Below, in pieces: positions 10,932 to 22,666 of a DNA stretch of 64,000 bases. A model generated the notes under the pieces. It was not told the origin of the DNA and made no database searches. It saw nothing but the letters and a program-made list of their open reading frames with translations. This DNA comes from Lentinula raphanica (Eukaryota; Basidiomycota; Agaricomycetes; Agaricales; Omphalotaceae), in NCBI GenBank assembly GCA_027919835.1, contig JANVFP010000033.1, forward strand, positions 545,290-609,289, given 5' to 3'. Every line of letters begins with the position of its first letter. Within the stretch, counting starts at the first letter, position 1. The position numbers and the translations under genes were made by a program.

Positions 10932-12251
10932 TTACAAGAAATATTCAGGAAGCTGCAAATAGTCAGCGAACCAGAAAAGCATTTCTGAAAATCAAAAACT
11001 CTGACCTTCCCAGTTGCATTCTGAGCGGCCTGTTGCGTCGGTCCATCTCGCTCGTTTTCGGGTGCAGCTTCGAACACATTGAAGTACATAGTTCCACCTG
11101 GTCCTACTTCTAAGATACTTGCGGAATTGCCACATCGATAGCAATAATTGGGGGCTGACCATACGGTCGAGAGATGTCGGTCAAATAACGAGGCATAACC
11201 CTCCATACAGAGTTGATGCGCCCGGAGAATATGTGACATTTTGTTGATCTCCAAAAATTTATGTACAACGCCCGAACCGAAAGTGTAGCCAGCACCACTG
11301 AGGCAATGAATAAGCCTTGTAATGTTAGTCAAATTTCGACAGAATACGAACCGAGGTGAGATAGCAAAGTCTTCCTTCTCAGGATCGGGGTCCGACCAAA
11401 CCAAATCGGCCATAGGTCCTTCGTGTGGTATCTCTAAAGAAATTCATTGAACATGTAGCAGAAATGAAGTAGAACAGGATACTCACCCCGAAAGCGATCG
11501 ACCACCTTGATCTGATCTATAGAATGGATCGAAGGCGACAAACCTGATAGGATAGGCTGTAAGTACAGTGTGGTACGGCATGGAAAGGAAGTATGGTCAC
11601 CGCCGTGAACACAAAATATCCTATCGTCAATGACGACTGACAATGTCAGAAAATCGAACATATCCGTGAAATATGTCCAGACATGTGAAGATCCGTATTT
11701 GCGGACGCATTCAGTATAGAATCCGTATGTCTACGATATTTCGGTTGAGGATTGATTTTGGGAGCTTCGGATATACTAACTTGAGTGACGGCTCTGGATT
11801 CATGGTTTCCTCGAATTAGTTGGACTCTGTCTGGGTACCGCAGCTTCAGACATGTTAAAAGGGATATAGTCTCCACGCTGAACAAGCCACGATCGACATA
11901 GTCACCTGAGATTGTGATCAAGATCCATTCTGGCTGTTGTATGAACAGTGCTAGTACTCACCAAGGAAGAGATAATTTGTATTGGGAGCATAACCACCTA
12001 TTCGGAATATCTCGATGAGGTCGTAGAACTGTCTTGAGGTGCCAATGAACGGTCTTTTTCGCTGCAAAGCCAAATATGACTCACCCATGTATATCGCCTA
12101 CAACTGTCACCGGTGCACTGACATGGACAACATTAGATTCTCGCATAAGGACCTCCTTGGTCTTCTCGCATATTTCACGGAGAAGTGCTTCATGAAGGAG
12201 TTGTTTGCGTAAAAGTTGTTCGATACAAGCGTCAAGGTCAAAGGGAGCCAT
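10932..12251 (-). CDS. PPG1: PP2A-like serine/threonine phosphatase Ppg1
   Basis: Catalytic subunit of a PP2A-like phosphatase, Ppg1 type (in yeast part of the Far complex, with roles in glycogen and mitophagy control). It starts [14 protein letters not shown] and has the metal-binding motifs GDIHG, GDYVDRG, RGNHE, plus [26 protein letters not shown] and [14 protein letters not shown]. The last exon encodes LPEYFL followed by TAA, the carboxyl-methylation tail typical of PP2A-family enzymes (yeast Ppg1 ends DYFL). SVETI after GDYVDRG and DQIKVVDRF are closer to Ppg1 than to PP2A or PP4. Introns interrupt nearly every motif. The promoter lies in the 1.6-kb gap to the divergent C2H2 gene. Confidence 0.93.
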
Positions 12252-13833
12252 AGAGCTCAGTCATGTAAGCGTTCACGACAAGACTTGCTTAGTCATCAGT
12301 CAAACTGATCCTCCACGCTGATTCGTCTGCGAACTTGTTTTTGACTTTTTCAGCGGACCCAATATGCTGCTTTTGCAATGAGCTCGAATCTGATAACATC
12401 GAGCAGTGACCGGCTTCACCGCTATCTGCTGAGTTTTGCTGACTTAGGTCCGAGAGAAAACGCATTCCATCGCGATTTTTTCGCACTTTTAGGAAGTTTA
12501 CTAGGCAAGTTTATACTTCATTGCCTCATTCTCTAGTTTCTCAACCATCGTTTTAGAAGTCACCACTCTTATGTACTTCATTTTCTTTCCGCGTACAGAT
12601 TTTCCTTTACAAAAAAATCACTCCAAACCGAAATGGTAATGATTGCTTCCGGCGACTCGTCTGTTCATAAATGCACATTTCAACATTTTCTTTGTTTGAT
12701 GGAAATCCCTCTGACTGAATGAACTCTGATTTTGACTTCGGAACTTTAATTCCTCTAATTCTCCAGTACTGGACGTCACATTGCCTTCATGCTCAATACT
12801 GATACACCCATCTTGTTCTATCTGACCGCTGAGCGTCTCTAGCCCCGCATTTACTCAAATGTTACACAACCTTCCTCAATTCACTCATAGAACTTGTGCC
12901 ATCCTCGTTCTCCCATCCGATATCACGTCTCAGAGCCGGTTGTGCTGACGTCCTAGGTGAAAATTAGAGCTACGTTTTGGGGTCAGTACTTCACGCATTA
13001 TCCTGCCCGATCGGTATTACATTCTAATGAAGCGGTATCCTCACAGACTATATGTCAGAATCAGAGTAGAGGCCTTGACGGCACTTTGAATCGCGATCTA
13101 ACTTTCCTTGAAATCATCCAAATTTGTGCGTATCCTGTGCTGCTGCTCCATTCACACTTTGCATTCGATGTTGTCATATATGCTCTACGTGAGATCGTAT
13201 ACTTGACTATTGTTATATGATCTTTGATTTGTGAAATGTCAGGGTGCTCTCTTTTCCCCCTGTCATTTGCGCCGAAGGCAGCGACGACATTTAGGCATCA
13301 TTTAGGCAAAGTTGTTTGTTCGTGGTCCAAATTTATTGTCAGTATGAACATCCCAAATGGTTTCTTCCGACTATCTGATATATTGGACTTCTGCAGATCG
13401 ATCTAGGGCAGAAGATATTCTTGCACACCGTAAAGCCACGTTCAAATGCTTCCCCTTTCGTTGGGTGCACAAGCCTTTCGGACTTCGCCGCCGAAATATA
13501 TTCTGACAACATGCTTGCATTACTTTCGAAGTGCTCGTGAAGGTGAAAGTCTTTTCAGGTTCACCGCGTCTTCATTTAGAGTGCTTTTGTAACTTTCGAA
13601 TAGTAAAGTTGGCTACCCGTAAGGAACGGGAGATCCTGTCTTTCGCTACCATGTAAAAAGTAATTATTTGGTAAGCCCCTCGATTCCGCGTTCCCTCTTT
13701 GGATGACAGCACAAGCGACGGTTCCGGTGTATTTAAGGGCTACTCTTTTCGAACTTTTTTCCTTTAACGCCTCCTGCCCTTGGCTATTCTTCACGCCTCC
13801 GCCACAACGCTTAAACCTAGATCGTCGTTCACA
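12252..13833. promoter_or_regulatory. long divergent intergenic region, Ppg1 / C2H2 factor
   Basis: Nearly 1.6 kb without a convincing gene, bounded by two divergent start codons. It is long for this gene-dense contig, as is common upstream of fungal transcription-factor genes. A long transcribed leader of the C2H2 gene is possible. No repeats or RNA gene recognised. Confidence 0.4.
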
Positions 13834-14748
13834 ATGCATGGCAACTCGCGCACTTACTCTTACGATGATCAGGGAATCGGGTTTTCGCAAAGCAACACGG
13901 CTCATGGTGGCGCTCATGCTTCCAACTATCCTACATACGCTGAACATATCTATCCTGAGCAGAGTAATAGCCACTACTATGCGTCTGGAAGCCAGACGAC
14001 TGGCGTAGTTGCACATGGTGCTATCTCACTTGCAATCTGACGATACCACAAGCTAATCGAGTCGACAATAGGTCATCCCGACCCCCGATACGGACGTTCT
14101 ACAACGCCTGCTCCTAGTATGGGACATCGCTATGGAAGACACCCCACAGATCCCAGATACTACCGCTTAGCAGGGGAAATGGCCTCATCGTCATCCCACA
14201 GCGTAAATGGACCCCCTTCGACCTCGATGTATGGCACGAATCCTTATCCCTCCACTCAAACCCCTCCTAGCCACCGTGATGGATTTATCCCCACTCCTTC
14301 AGAAATCGCTCATGTTTATGGCAGCTATTCTGGGTCTATGGCAGGCAGCCAACACATGTCCCAGTCACCTTCGACATACTCTACTCCAGGACATCATTCT
14401 CGTCATCATCGTACGGCCTCGACCAGTCCTATATTGAACACGAGTCGGGCCACTACTATACGTTCCTCGCATACACCTGGTCTATCACCCAGCAATGAAC
14501 GTTTTCCGTGCGAGATCTGCGGTAAGACCTTCTCTCGGTCTCACGACCGCAAGCGTCATCATGAAACGCAGCACATCGCCAGCCCTGTGCTACATCGCTG
14601 CAGGTACTGTCGCAAGGAGTTTAGCAGGTACGCAAGGGTTTCATTTGTCCTTTTTCAATTTCGAGCTGATTGGTCTTCCAGAGCTGACTCGCTAAAAAGA
14701 CATCTGGACAACGGATGTGATGAAATGCCTGCGAACTTGAACAACTAA
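13834..14748 (+). CDS. C2H2 zinc-finger transcription factor
   Basis: Likely sequence-specific nuclear regulator. The N-terminal two thirds are disordered and rich in Ser, Thr, Pro, His and Tyr (for example PSTQTPPSHRDG, TPGHHSRHHRTAS). Two zinc fingers sit at the C-terminus: a classical one, CEICGKTFSRSHDRKRHH, and a second beginning CRYCRKEFSR and continuing after an intron with ADSLKRHLDNGC (C2HC type). Introns are at about 13994-14071 and inside the second finger at about 14628-14681. The protein ends EMPANLNN. Paired C-terminal fingers after a disordered region are common in fungal factors, so the target process cannot be named. Confidence 0.85.
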
Positions 14749-17278
14749 TCCTTCCAGATCAGGCTCGAGCCTGTCGTATCCCTCAAGTTCCCAAAGATAT
14801 TGATGAATGATTGAATACATACACCTCGGCGAGCCCGTGCTTGGATCTTGCGGGGGCTATGTAACGCACGGCGCTCTTTTTTCCTTCCCAGTTCCTCCGG
14901 TATCTTTCTTGTCATGGACAATCTATCTAATTATGTGCTTTCTGTTACTGGCATCTGTTTTGTAATTTATCCACCTGCTTCGATGAACAGTGCTTATGTA
15001 GTCGCTTTGAGATTTGGACATTTTCTATGTAGTGTTTGTAAATTTCAATGTATGGAATGTTTTTGCCCTTCCCCGCGCGTCAGTGCAGAGTGAAGAAGGG
15101 GATTTGTTGTGATCTATGTCGGTGCACTACAAATAAATCTCTCGAATCCCGCCCTTCCTTTCATGGTGCTCGCTCAGATCCTCCTGATAACCTTGAGTGA
15201 AGATATTCTCCAGGGGGCCACTCCGAGTCTATAATCCTGCTAGTATGCCAGGAGTCAGCAGCGACCATATTAGACCAATTTCCAGTTGGCGTTTCTAGGC
15301 GTTTCTCCCACTTAAACCTTCTCGGAAAGAAGTATGAGTCAGTAATGAGTGTCATGTCCTAAAGTGTATGGTATTGGACGTCCCCTTTTGACTTTCAACG
15401 CACAAGCATTTCCTCAGTGGCTCGAAAAGATATAACATTCAAAATTCGACTTTCAGTCTAAGGGTTCCTACATACACTAAGGACCACTTGGAGCAGCTAA
15501 TCTAACCATCTTCGTTACCATCGAGTCGAAATAGGAGGAAAAGAGCTGTCGAATTTGAGGTCCAGGCTTGCGGCAAGGCCTGTTTGGACACAAAAGCCGA
15601 GTTGACCAGAAAGGTATCGTGCTCCCTGGAAAGGCCTTCATGTCAAATACTGGTTGCTGTCTACGCCAATGTCTTTGTTCAGTATTTAGAGCATTGCCTA
15701 GACATAATCTTTTGAGGAAACCAGTGAAGCTGGATCTCGAGGACAAAGTCCAATGCCACCGAGGATTTAATCAGAATAGATCTGACAACTAGAACTTGAG
15801 CGTTGTTGGATTGCTAATTTCTGGGTCAACGGGTATTCTTTGACCGACTCTCAATCTGGTTCGAAAAGCAAAGACACACCAGCGGAAACCTTCGTTGAAT
15901 GGCTGATGAGACACGTTTTTGAACAGCACATCTTTCTGATCAAAAGACAGTTACGAACCGTTAAATCGCTGCTGTGGTGCTCGTCGGATCTACAATCGGT
16001 TTTCCGTATCTACAACTTGGACCAGAGCCACGGACATTGAAAACATTGTTTCTACTGGCTTCTTCCTCATGGTGAGTCCATGGACAAGTCGATGCTGTAA
16101 TGGTATGTACCTGGACAGCTTCGGCCATTGGCATTGCTGATATGAATTCGTCCAATCGAGAGTCTTTCCCCCTAGTACTTACCTGGAGCCTGAGGCTGGC
16201 GCGCACTCACTCGTATTGAAAACTCGATGCAGTACTCCAGAGCTAGTATACCATGGCCAGGAGGTAGTGGACCGTAATAATCGGAGCGGCGTTCGTCCTC
16301 GATAAATTCCTTTGCGTACGACTTACGGATACATACGTTCATTGCTTGGATAGACTCAATGATGTTCTGGTGCACCGGTCGTGTTACAGATGAGCGGATA
16401 TGTGTCATTTTAAACCAGTGGTAGACGTGATGGTTTAATCAATTCGAGATTCCAGGTAAAGCTTGTATCGTTCGTTCAAATTATACGATTCAAAGATTCC
16501 CACTGCGGAGGATCGCTCTGAGGTTGGATTTTCGAGCATTGATGGCAAGACTTGCCGGCGTCGAGCCTGACGGTCACACCGTCGGAAAATCCACGGCAAA
16601 TTCCGCCATCGCTTTTCTCCCTGCGTTCAGAGTCCTCGCCCCTCTCTCACGAATACTCATATCTCATGCGGTGAGGTCAGTGACACCTAATGGAGTCTGT
16701 GAACACGTAGTACACATGCATGTGTATCTCTCATGCACTGTCGAGCTGATTTCGGTAGTCAACGTTTCAACGTTTCCTTCGCCTGAGGATGTTCAATGTA
16801 CATACTAGTACGTGCATCGTTTCATACCATTCACAGGGGATGTTTCTGCCGAAGCATTCTATGATTTCACTCTCCAGAATATTTTGAGCGCTCCTTGCGA
16901 CAGACGAAACTCCTTCGATCTTTCGACAGGAATACTATTTATTTCATACAATCTTCCGGGCTTCAGGCATCCTTGCAACAACCATATTGGTCCTATTCTA
17001 TATCCATTAATCATATGAGAGTATGCAGCACAAGCTACTTCCTTATGATTGTTCTCATCTACTCATCGTGATCATTCTCACTATACCAGGATTCGGGAAA
17101 CGGAATAGCTTGAGTTAAACTTTCTCTGGCATCATGCATTTCTCGGAATCCGGAATGGGTTCCGACTCCTGAGCTTACTGCTTGGTAGGTGTGCATCGTG
17201 ATTTAAAGGAAAGCCACGACACAAAACTATTATACTAAATCTGGCGTTTCTGGCGTTTCTGTGCCTCTACATACGATA
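14749..17278. other. large intergenic region between C2H2 and bZIP genes
   Basis: About 2.5 kb. The last part must hold the bZIP promoter. Apart from the weak minus-strand candidate at 16172-16408, I see only short open stretches without family signals. No repeat arrays. Confidence 0.45.
16172..16408 (-). CDS. weak candidate small gene or exon
   Basis: A 78-codon minus-strand reading frame starting with ATG. The first about 65 residues (for example VHQNIIESIQAMN and DYYGPLPPGHG) have balanced composition resembling a folded protein, and the frame reaches a good donor (GTGAGT) at the end of that part. I could not find a convincing continuation. It may be an exon of an unrecognised gene, a remnant, or chance. 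Confidence 0.2.
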   Translation of the reverse strand: MTHIRSSVTRPVHQNIIESIQAMNVCIRKSYAKEFIEDERRSDYYGPLPPGHGILALEYCIEFSIRVSARQPQAPGKY

Positions 17279-18106
17279 ATGTTCAAATCCCACATCCACG
17301 ATTTGAACGTCATTGAACCAGTGTATCTGGACTCAAACTGTCTGGATTTACTCTCTGGACCACAATTCCCTGACCCATCACTATGGGTCCATATGCCTTT
17401 CGAAATCGATGACGGACTCGGTCAAATGACCGACGAAGATAGGAACCGGAATGGTGGAGAAATCGAGGTAGCGACTGTCCATGAGGGACACCTCAACATT
17501 GTCGTTGGAAGTGACTGGGGCAGTGACTACCTACCACAAAATAGCCCTCCTGCGACCATAGACTCACCGTCCTCCCCGCTGGGTACGTCGTGCCAGATGC
17601 CTTCGCTCGGTATCGATCCTCTGGACCTTATCCAAAAACGTAGTCCTCAGGGGACTTCGCCATCATCGACTACATCTTCGCCGATTGACTCAGTCAAATC
17701 GTCTTCGCTCGTAGACCAGTCGACTCATATCCTTCATACCAAAGCTGCTCCTTCGAAGGAACTCCAATACTCTAGGGATCCGGATACATCGGTCGAAAGC
17801 TTGTCCCAAGACTCTTCGCTCGGAGAACCATTGACACCTCCAAGTGTCGCTGAAGACAAACGGCGGCGCAATACCGCTGCTAGTGCACGTTTCAGATTGA
17901 AGAAAAAGGAGCGCGAGATAGCACTGGAGAACAACGTAAAGGAGTTAGAAGCACGAGTCAGTGCGTTAGAGAAAGAATGCGAAGGACTTGAGCGAGAGAA
18001 CGGCTGGTTGAGAGGCTTGGTCGCCGGAGTTACAGGGGCTGTCCAGGTCCATAGCTCATCCATGAGCGTGAAACAGACCATGGAGTCGGAGGAGGGAATG
18101 CCATGA
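17279..18106 (+). CDS. bZIP transcription factor, CYS-3/MetR-like
   Basis: Intronless gene with a C-terminal basic leucine zipper. The basic region EDKRRRNTAASARFRLKKKE is close to the CYS-3/MetR/Zip1 group that activates sulfur assimilation in ascomycetes, and the zipper runs through ALENNVKELEARVSALE and the following heptads. The N-terminal 190 residues are acidic and Ser/Pro-rich, with repeated Ser-Pro and Thr-Pro sites, as expected of an activation domain. The start is the ATG at 17279; a longer frame upstream begins at GTG only. The DNA-binding class is secure. The sulfur role is inferred from the basic region alone. Confidence 0.85.
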   Translation: MFKSHIHDLNVIEPVYLDSNCLDLLSGPQFPDPSLWVHMPFEIDDGLGQMTDEDRNRNGGEIEVATVHEGHLNIVVGSDWGSDYLPQNSPPATIDSPSSPLGTSCQMPSLGIDPLDLIQKRSPQGTSPSSTTSSPIDSVKSSSLVDQSTHILHTKAAPSKELQYSRDPDTSVESLSQDSSLGEPLTPPSVAEDKRRRNTAASARFRLKKKEREIALENNVKELEARVSALEKECEGLERENGWLRGLVAGVTGAVQVHSSSMSVKQTMESEEGMP

Positions 18107-18378
18107 GACGATACATACATAAACTTGTTTACATACGCTACTCAAGAAGCACCACTTTCAAGATTTCGATTTAACAGGACATGTTACGGCGCCACATTGT
18201 CAAGATCTATCTTCATTTCGTTGATCATCTAATTACGGTAAGTATAGAGAGAATACGGTTTAGCTTTGACTGTGCCTTGCCCATGTCCATATGAAGGAGC
18301 AAGTATGGCTTGTGCACTACATAGACAATAGGTCAGAGACATACAAAGGCAAAAAGGGAGAGAATGGGCACCAAGATC

Positions 18379-20446
18379 TCAGACCATGCCGAACCCAATG
18401 AGATCTGAGTTGGGGACATGTGTCCCTGGATATCTTCCCTTGCCATGTACAAACCACCACAGTACTGTCAGAACGACCAATCCGACTAATATGACAGAGT
18501 TATAATTCATCTCTGATGCCTGTTCCACAGGAAGAAAATATGGAAAACAATACAAGGTGTTTGTCAGGAGGATCAGAAACACCGCCATAGCATTGATGAT
18601 AGGTCCGAGGAACTTTCCCATCCAGAATGGACCTACTGGAACATTTGGGCCGCTAATGGAGAGACGAGATAAAAGATGAGGCAGGATGGCAAGGAGATAG
18701 GAGGTGGTGGTCAGAATGACGAAAGAGCCTACAAGATCACTGAAGGCAGTTGGACTTCCGAGTTGGATCGCACCAAAGCCTAGACAAAGAAGAACTACCA
18801 CATGCCAGGTTCAAATGTGTTTGAGGGTCTTTAGTGAAGACATGACAATGAGAAAAACTGAACAGACGCACAGCAAAAGACGGTTGAAGGAATAGGGCAG
18901 CTCAAGTCGATGGATACCTGGGAGAAGAATTCCGAAAAGGGTGTGGCATTATCGCGAGCAAGAGCCCACCAGCATCTTCCCACCTGTTGTTAAAGTTGAG
19001 ACATAGATTCCGATGTCTTGATGTAGTACATACGACAGTATAGGTGCCCAACACACAGCCCACTTGTGCCAGAATGATGAGAAGCAGTAAGATGAAAGTA
19101 ACTGCAGTATTTTCCGTGGCCTGATGATATATTTCTGCCAGAGGGAAGGATGTACCAGTGTTCAACACTGCATCCAAGTCGGTTATTGCAAACATGATCG
19201 CGATAGCGAAAGCAAATGAGGCTTGTTCATTGAGTGGTAACGTTAAGACCACCTCGGGATAAGAAAGAATGACAACTCACTCAATGTGCCAATGATCATT
19301 TGAACTGCGACTGCCTTAGGTAAATCTCGTTTAGGATTGGGAAGTTCTTCGGCAATATGTGTTATTGCATCTGGGGTTCCAATAGTGTAGGCTCCATTGA
19401 GCATTCCGGTGAGGAAGGCGACACCAGATGGCCAGCCAGTCTGGTTGCTCCATGTGGTAAAGACAGATGCAGCCGAGGCATGTTGACGGGGTAGGGCAGC
19501 GAGAATCTGAGGTGCGCAATGAGGACATATGGATGTAGATAGAGCGGATAACTTACGACAACCGTCACAATCCCTCCTCCCACCACAGCCACACTTCCCA
19601 TTCTTTGAATAAACGGAAGCCACCGATTCCGAAAGACAACAACCATGAGACAGGACACGTTGATCAGAACGAATGCGAGGTAGACATGCCAAGATTGGCG
19701 CTTGTATGTGTCTTGGTGAAAGAGGGCGTACATGTCTACAAAGACATTTGCGGGAATAAAGACAATGGAGGCGAGGGCGAATATCCAGCCATAAAAGTTG
19801 ACGAAACTATGGAGACATAACTACTCAGACGCATGGAAAAAACGGAGAAAGAAAAGTCATACCCAGTGAAAAACCCGACTATTCGTCCAAATCTACCAGC
19901 AGTCACTGATGCCCAATGGTATACTAGTAAGGGTAAGCTAAATGAAAAATGAATGTACGAGATGCGGTAGATCATACCTCCCCCAGAACTGGGTATTGAA
20001 CTCGCGAGTTCCGCGATACTCGCAGCTATGAAGCTGTAGTAGAAGCATGCCACCAAGAGCTCCCATATAATTCCTGGTGGGCCGCCATTGGATAATCCGA
20101 TGACGATAGATCCACCCAAGGCTACCCAAGCGCAATCTAATAACGGAACTTCAGAATCGGACACGAGTTCTCACAATTATTCATAGAGATACATACCGAT
20201 AGTCACAGACGTCGAGCAGATACTTAGCAAACTGTATTGTCGTTGTAACTGGTCAATATGACCGCTTGCATTGAGCCTCGTAAGGGATGGTTCGTCCTGG
20301 GCCGTACCGACGATTTCGAGTTGAGATCCATTTTTGTCTGAAATTTCAAAGGCGATAGTTTGCTTTTCGGAACGTTCCGAGAGTATTGGGGTTCGAGATG
20401 CGAGAACATTCTCCGAGGAGATTGATCGTTGATGTTCTTGCGACAT
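18379..20446 (-). CDS. APC-family amino acid / GABA / choline-type permease
   Basis: Plasma- or vacuolar-membrane transporter with about 12 membrane segments. After a hydrophilic N-terminal tail (MSQEHQRS to about residue 75) comes the APC signature region: ALGGSIVIGLSNGGPPG, then ASIAELASSIPSSGG, VYHWASVTAGRFGRIVGFFT and WIFALASIVFIPANVFVDMY. Later blocks include GTPDAITHIAEELPNPKRDL (consensus amphipathic motif after TM8), LNTGTSFPLAEIYHQATENT and the C-terminal pair of helices. The pattern matches fungal GABA (Uga4), choline (Hnm1) and polyamine-type carriers; the substrate cannot be fixed. About eight introns. The stop is just after GFGMV. Confidence 0.86.
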
Positions 20447-20949
20447 ATGAAAGGCAAACTCTTGGTCGTTTTGTTTGAAAGAAGTGAGAAGATGAAGAAC
20501 GAGTTCAAAGGAAGTCCAAATATGAATTCACATCGAGGCTCTTGCATAAGGTCAGCTCCAAAATGTCAGGGGTATGTCCCTTCCAGTCTTCGATGCCACA
20601 AGCCAGAAAGCATGTAGATGATATACGTCAGGATACCGGATTCCATCACCTGTTCCATGTGACGAATTAAAATGTTAAAGAACGCAACTTGGAGAGAAAA
20701 GCCAAGTTGGGCAGATAAGGTGTGTAAATGTCAGAGAGTGGAAAATCTGTACACACGCAGAATGTTTCGAACGCGGAATGATGTGAACAATTCGGGATCA
20801 CTATATACAATCCCAATGATGAATGAGAAGAAACGTATAACTGTTCGCAATCAACATAACGGCGTTAGTATGGGATGGGTGTGCAAAAGGAGCCTCATAC
20901 GTCATATTCAATTCTCTGCCTCTTCCAAGTTGAACCCAACAACTTGAAC
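20447..20949. promoter_or_regulatory. intergenic, upstream of permease gene
   Basis: About 500 bp between two minus-strand genes; promoter of the permease and 3' UTR of palC. No motif assigned. Confidence 0.4.
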
Positions 20950-22495
20950 TCAATAGTATTCTCCCGCTCCGGCATATGTGCTTGAACTTGGCATTGAATC
21001 TCCTTGACCTGACATCTCTTGTTCCTTCTGCATCCGAGCATCTGAGTCTGGTCCGAACGCAGGTTTTTGGGGAACATAACGGGTTACGAAAACTGCTGAA
21101 ACGCCCGTAGGAATGCGGGACTGTAATTCGGCTTGCGATGGGATAGGCTGGAAGTGTATCTGGAAGATGGTTATGAGTGAGAACATCATGATGAAGCAGA
21201 AGTATGATTCAAACCGTGTCATTGGTTTTCTTGTAGTGCTTTAACCAAATATCGATTGTCTCCAACTCTCTGGCGACTTTTTCTTTCCTTAAATTCCGAT
21301 CTTTCCTCTCCTTATCTCCTTTGGCCAACCCAGCTCCTTTACCGCCGTCTTTAATTTCCTGCAATTCTTTTTTTGCCCAAATGAGAAACCCAACGGCATC
21401 ACCACCTCTCTTTTGTCCACCATTTTCTCCAGCGTCAATGCCAAGCCACTTCTTCGCGAGACCAGAATTCAATGCCGTTTCGTCTGCAAGATAGTGCCTC
21501 AACTCTGGGGAGACGTCTTCTGAAGACTTTGATGAAGCCGATGGTGTTTTGGCTAGAGTTCGAGCCGTAGAATATAACGAGACACATTCCAAGTGCAATT
21601 TGGCTATGAGTCCTGGAGCAGGATGCGATTTTGGAAGTGGAGGACCAGGCGCGATGTTAGAGTCATAGAACGACTTCGAAAGCAATTTTCGAATTGCTAT
21701 AGTCTGTGCTTCCGCTAGGGACATTCTGGAGAAGTCGTGTCATTGGATGTGATCGAGATGAAGTACTGAATTACCTGGAAAGTGCTGTGCTGACTTCCGG
21801 CAAGAGGTCTGGGGGTAATTTGAACTTGGAAGTGGAAGCTGATGTCTGCAATTGAGGTAGAATCGTTTCGCTGAGATAAGTAAAGATCCCGGATGCTTGA
21901 CACAGGTGGCTGGTCGCATGTTTGAGTTGTTCTTCTTTGGCTTCCCTTTCTACTTGGGATATTGCTCGATCGTATTCGAATGGTCCCAAGTTTCCTACGA
22001 TGGTCCGCGCAAGGTTCGCATGCGCGAAAGCACAAGTGAGCAGGGAGCAAGCATTGTCTGCATTGAGAGATTGCAATGATATTTTGGGAGAAATATTCAA
22101 GGACGAAGAGGAAAGGGTCGTCCTCCAACTGAAAACTGTTCAATTGAGGTAAACACGGTTGGTGATGGTGTGCCGACGAACCAGGTTCAGCTTTAAGCAC
22201 GAGCTCTTTATGGGCGACACAGTCCATGACGCTTTGAAGATGAGGAAGATAATCATCTATAACCTACGCTGATATTAGCTTGCATTGAATATGATAGGAC
22301 TGGTCCCACCTTGATGATCGTCACGTAGTCTTTCTCGCCATCTATTCGTTTAGTTTCTTTCAAAATCCCTCTGAGTCGAGATCTTAGCTGAGTAGCTTCT
22401 GAGAGACGTCTTGTATAGAGAGAGCTAGGATCATTGATGAAATCTGAGAATGAGATCGCGCCGGTGGTCGAGAGGTCGTACAAGAACGTAGCCAT
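20950..22495 (-). CDS. palC: PalC, BRO1-domain protein of ambient pH signalling
   Basis: BRO1-domain adaptor that in other fungi is recruited to ESCRT-III (Vps32) at plasma-membrane pH-sensing complexes and is required for PacC/Rim101 activation. The N-terminus MATFLYDLSTTGAISFSDF, then LSEATQLRSRLRGILKETKR and KDYVTIIKVIDDYLPHLQSV, the block NADNACSLLTCAFAHANLAR and CQASGIFTYLSETILPQ are typical. The C-terminal half has WLKHYKKTNDTVHFQPIP, strongly conserved in PalC. The start is put at 22495 because it aligns with the family; in-frame ATGs at 22546 and 22597 would add 17-34 residues. Divergent from the Ssr4 gene 170 bp away. Confidence 0.85.
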
Positions 22496-22666
22496 GGTTG
22501 AAGCGCTCGAAGGTGCAAGTAAGCGCCGAAGAATAGGAGATGTCATTAGGGTTACCTCTAGGGTTAGATTCGTTCGAATCCCAAAGTCAACTTCCATCCC
22601 TTGAGACTTTTCCTGCTCGTAATCGATCCTAGCTGCTCAACTCTGCACGCTGCTCCTACGCTTGTA

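Noticed and set aside
15477..15746. Minus-strand 89-codon frame
   Set aside because: Composition and lack of splice continuation give no support for a gene.
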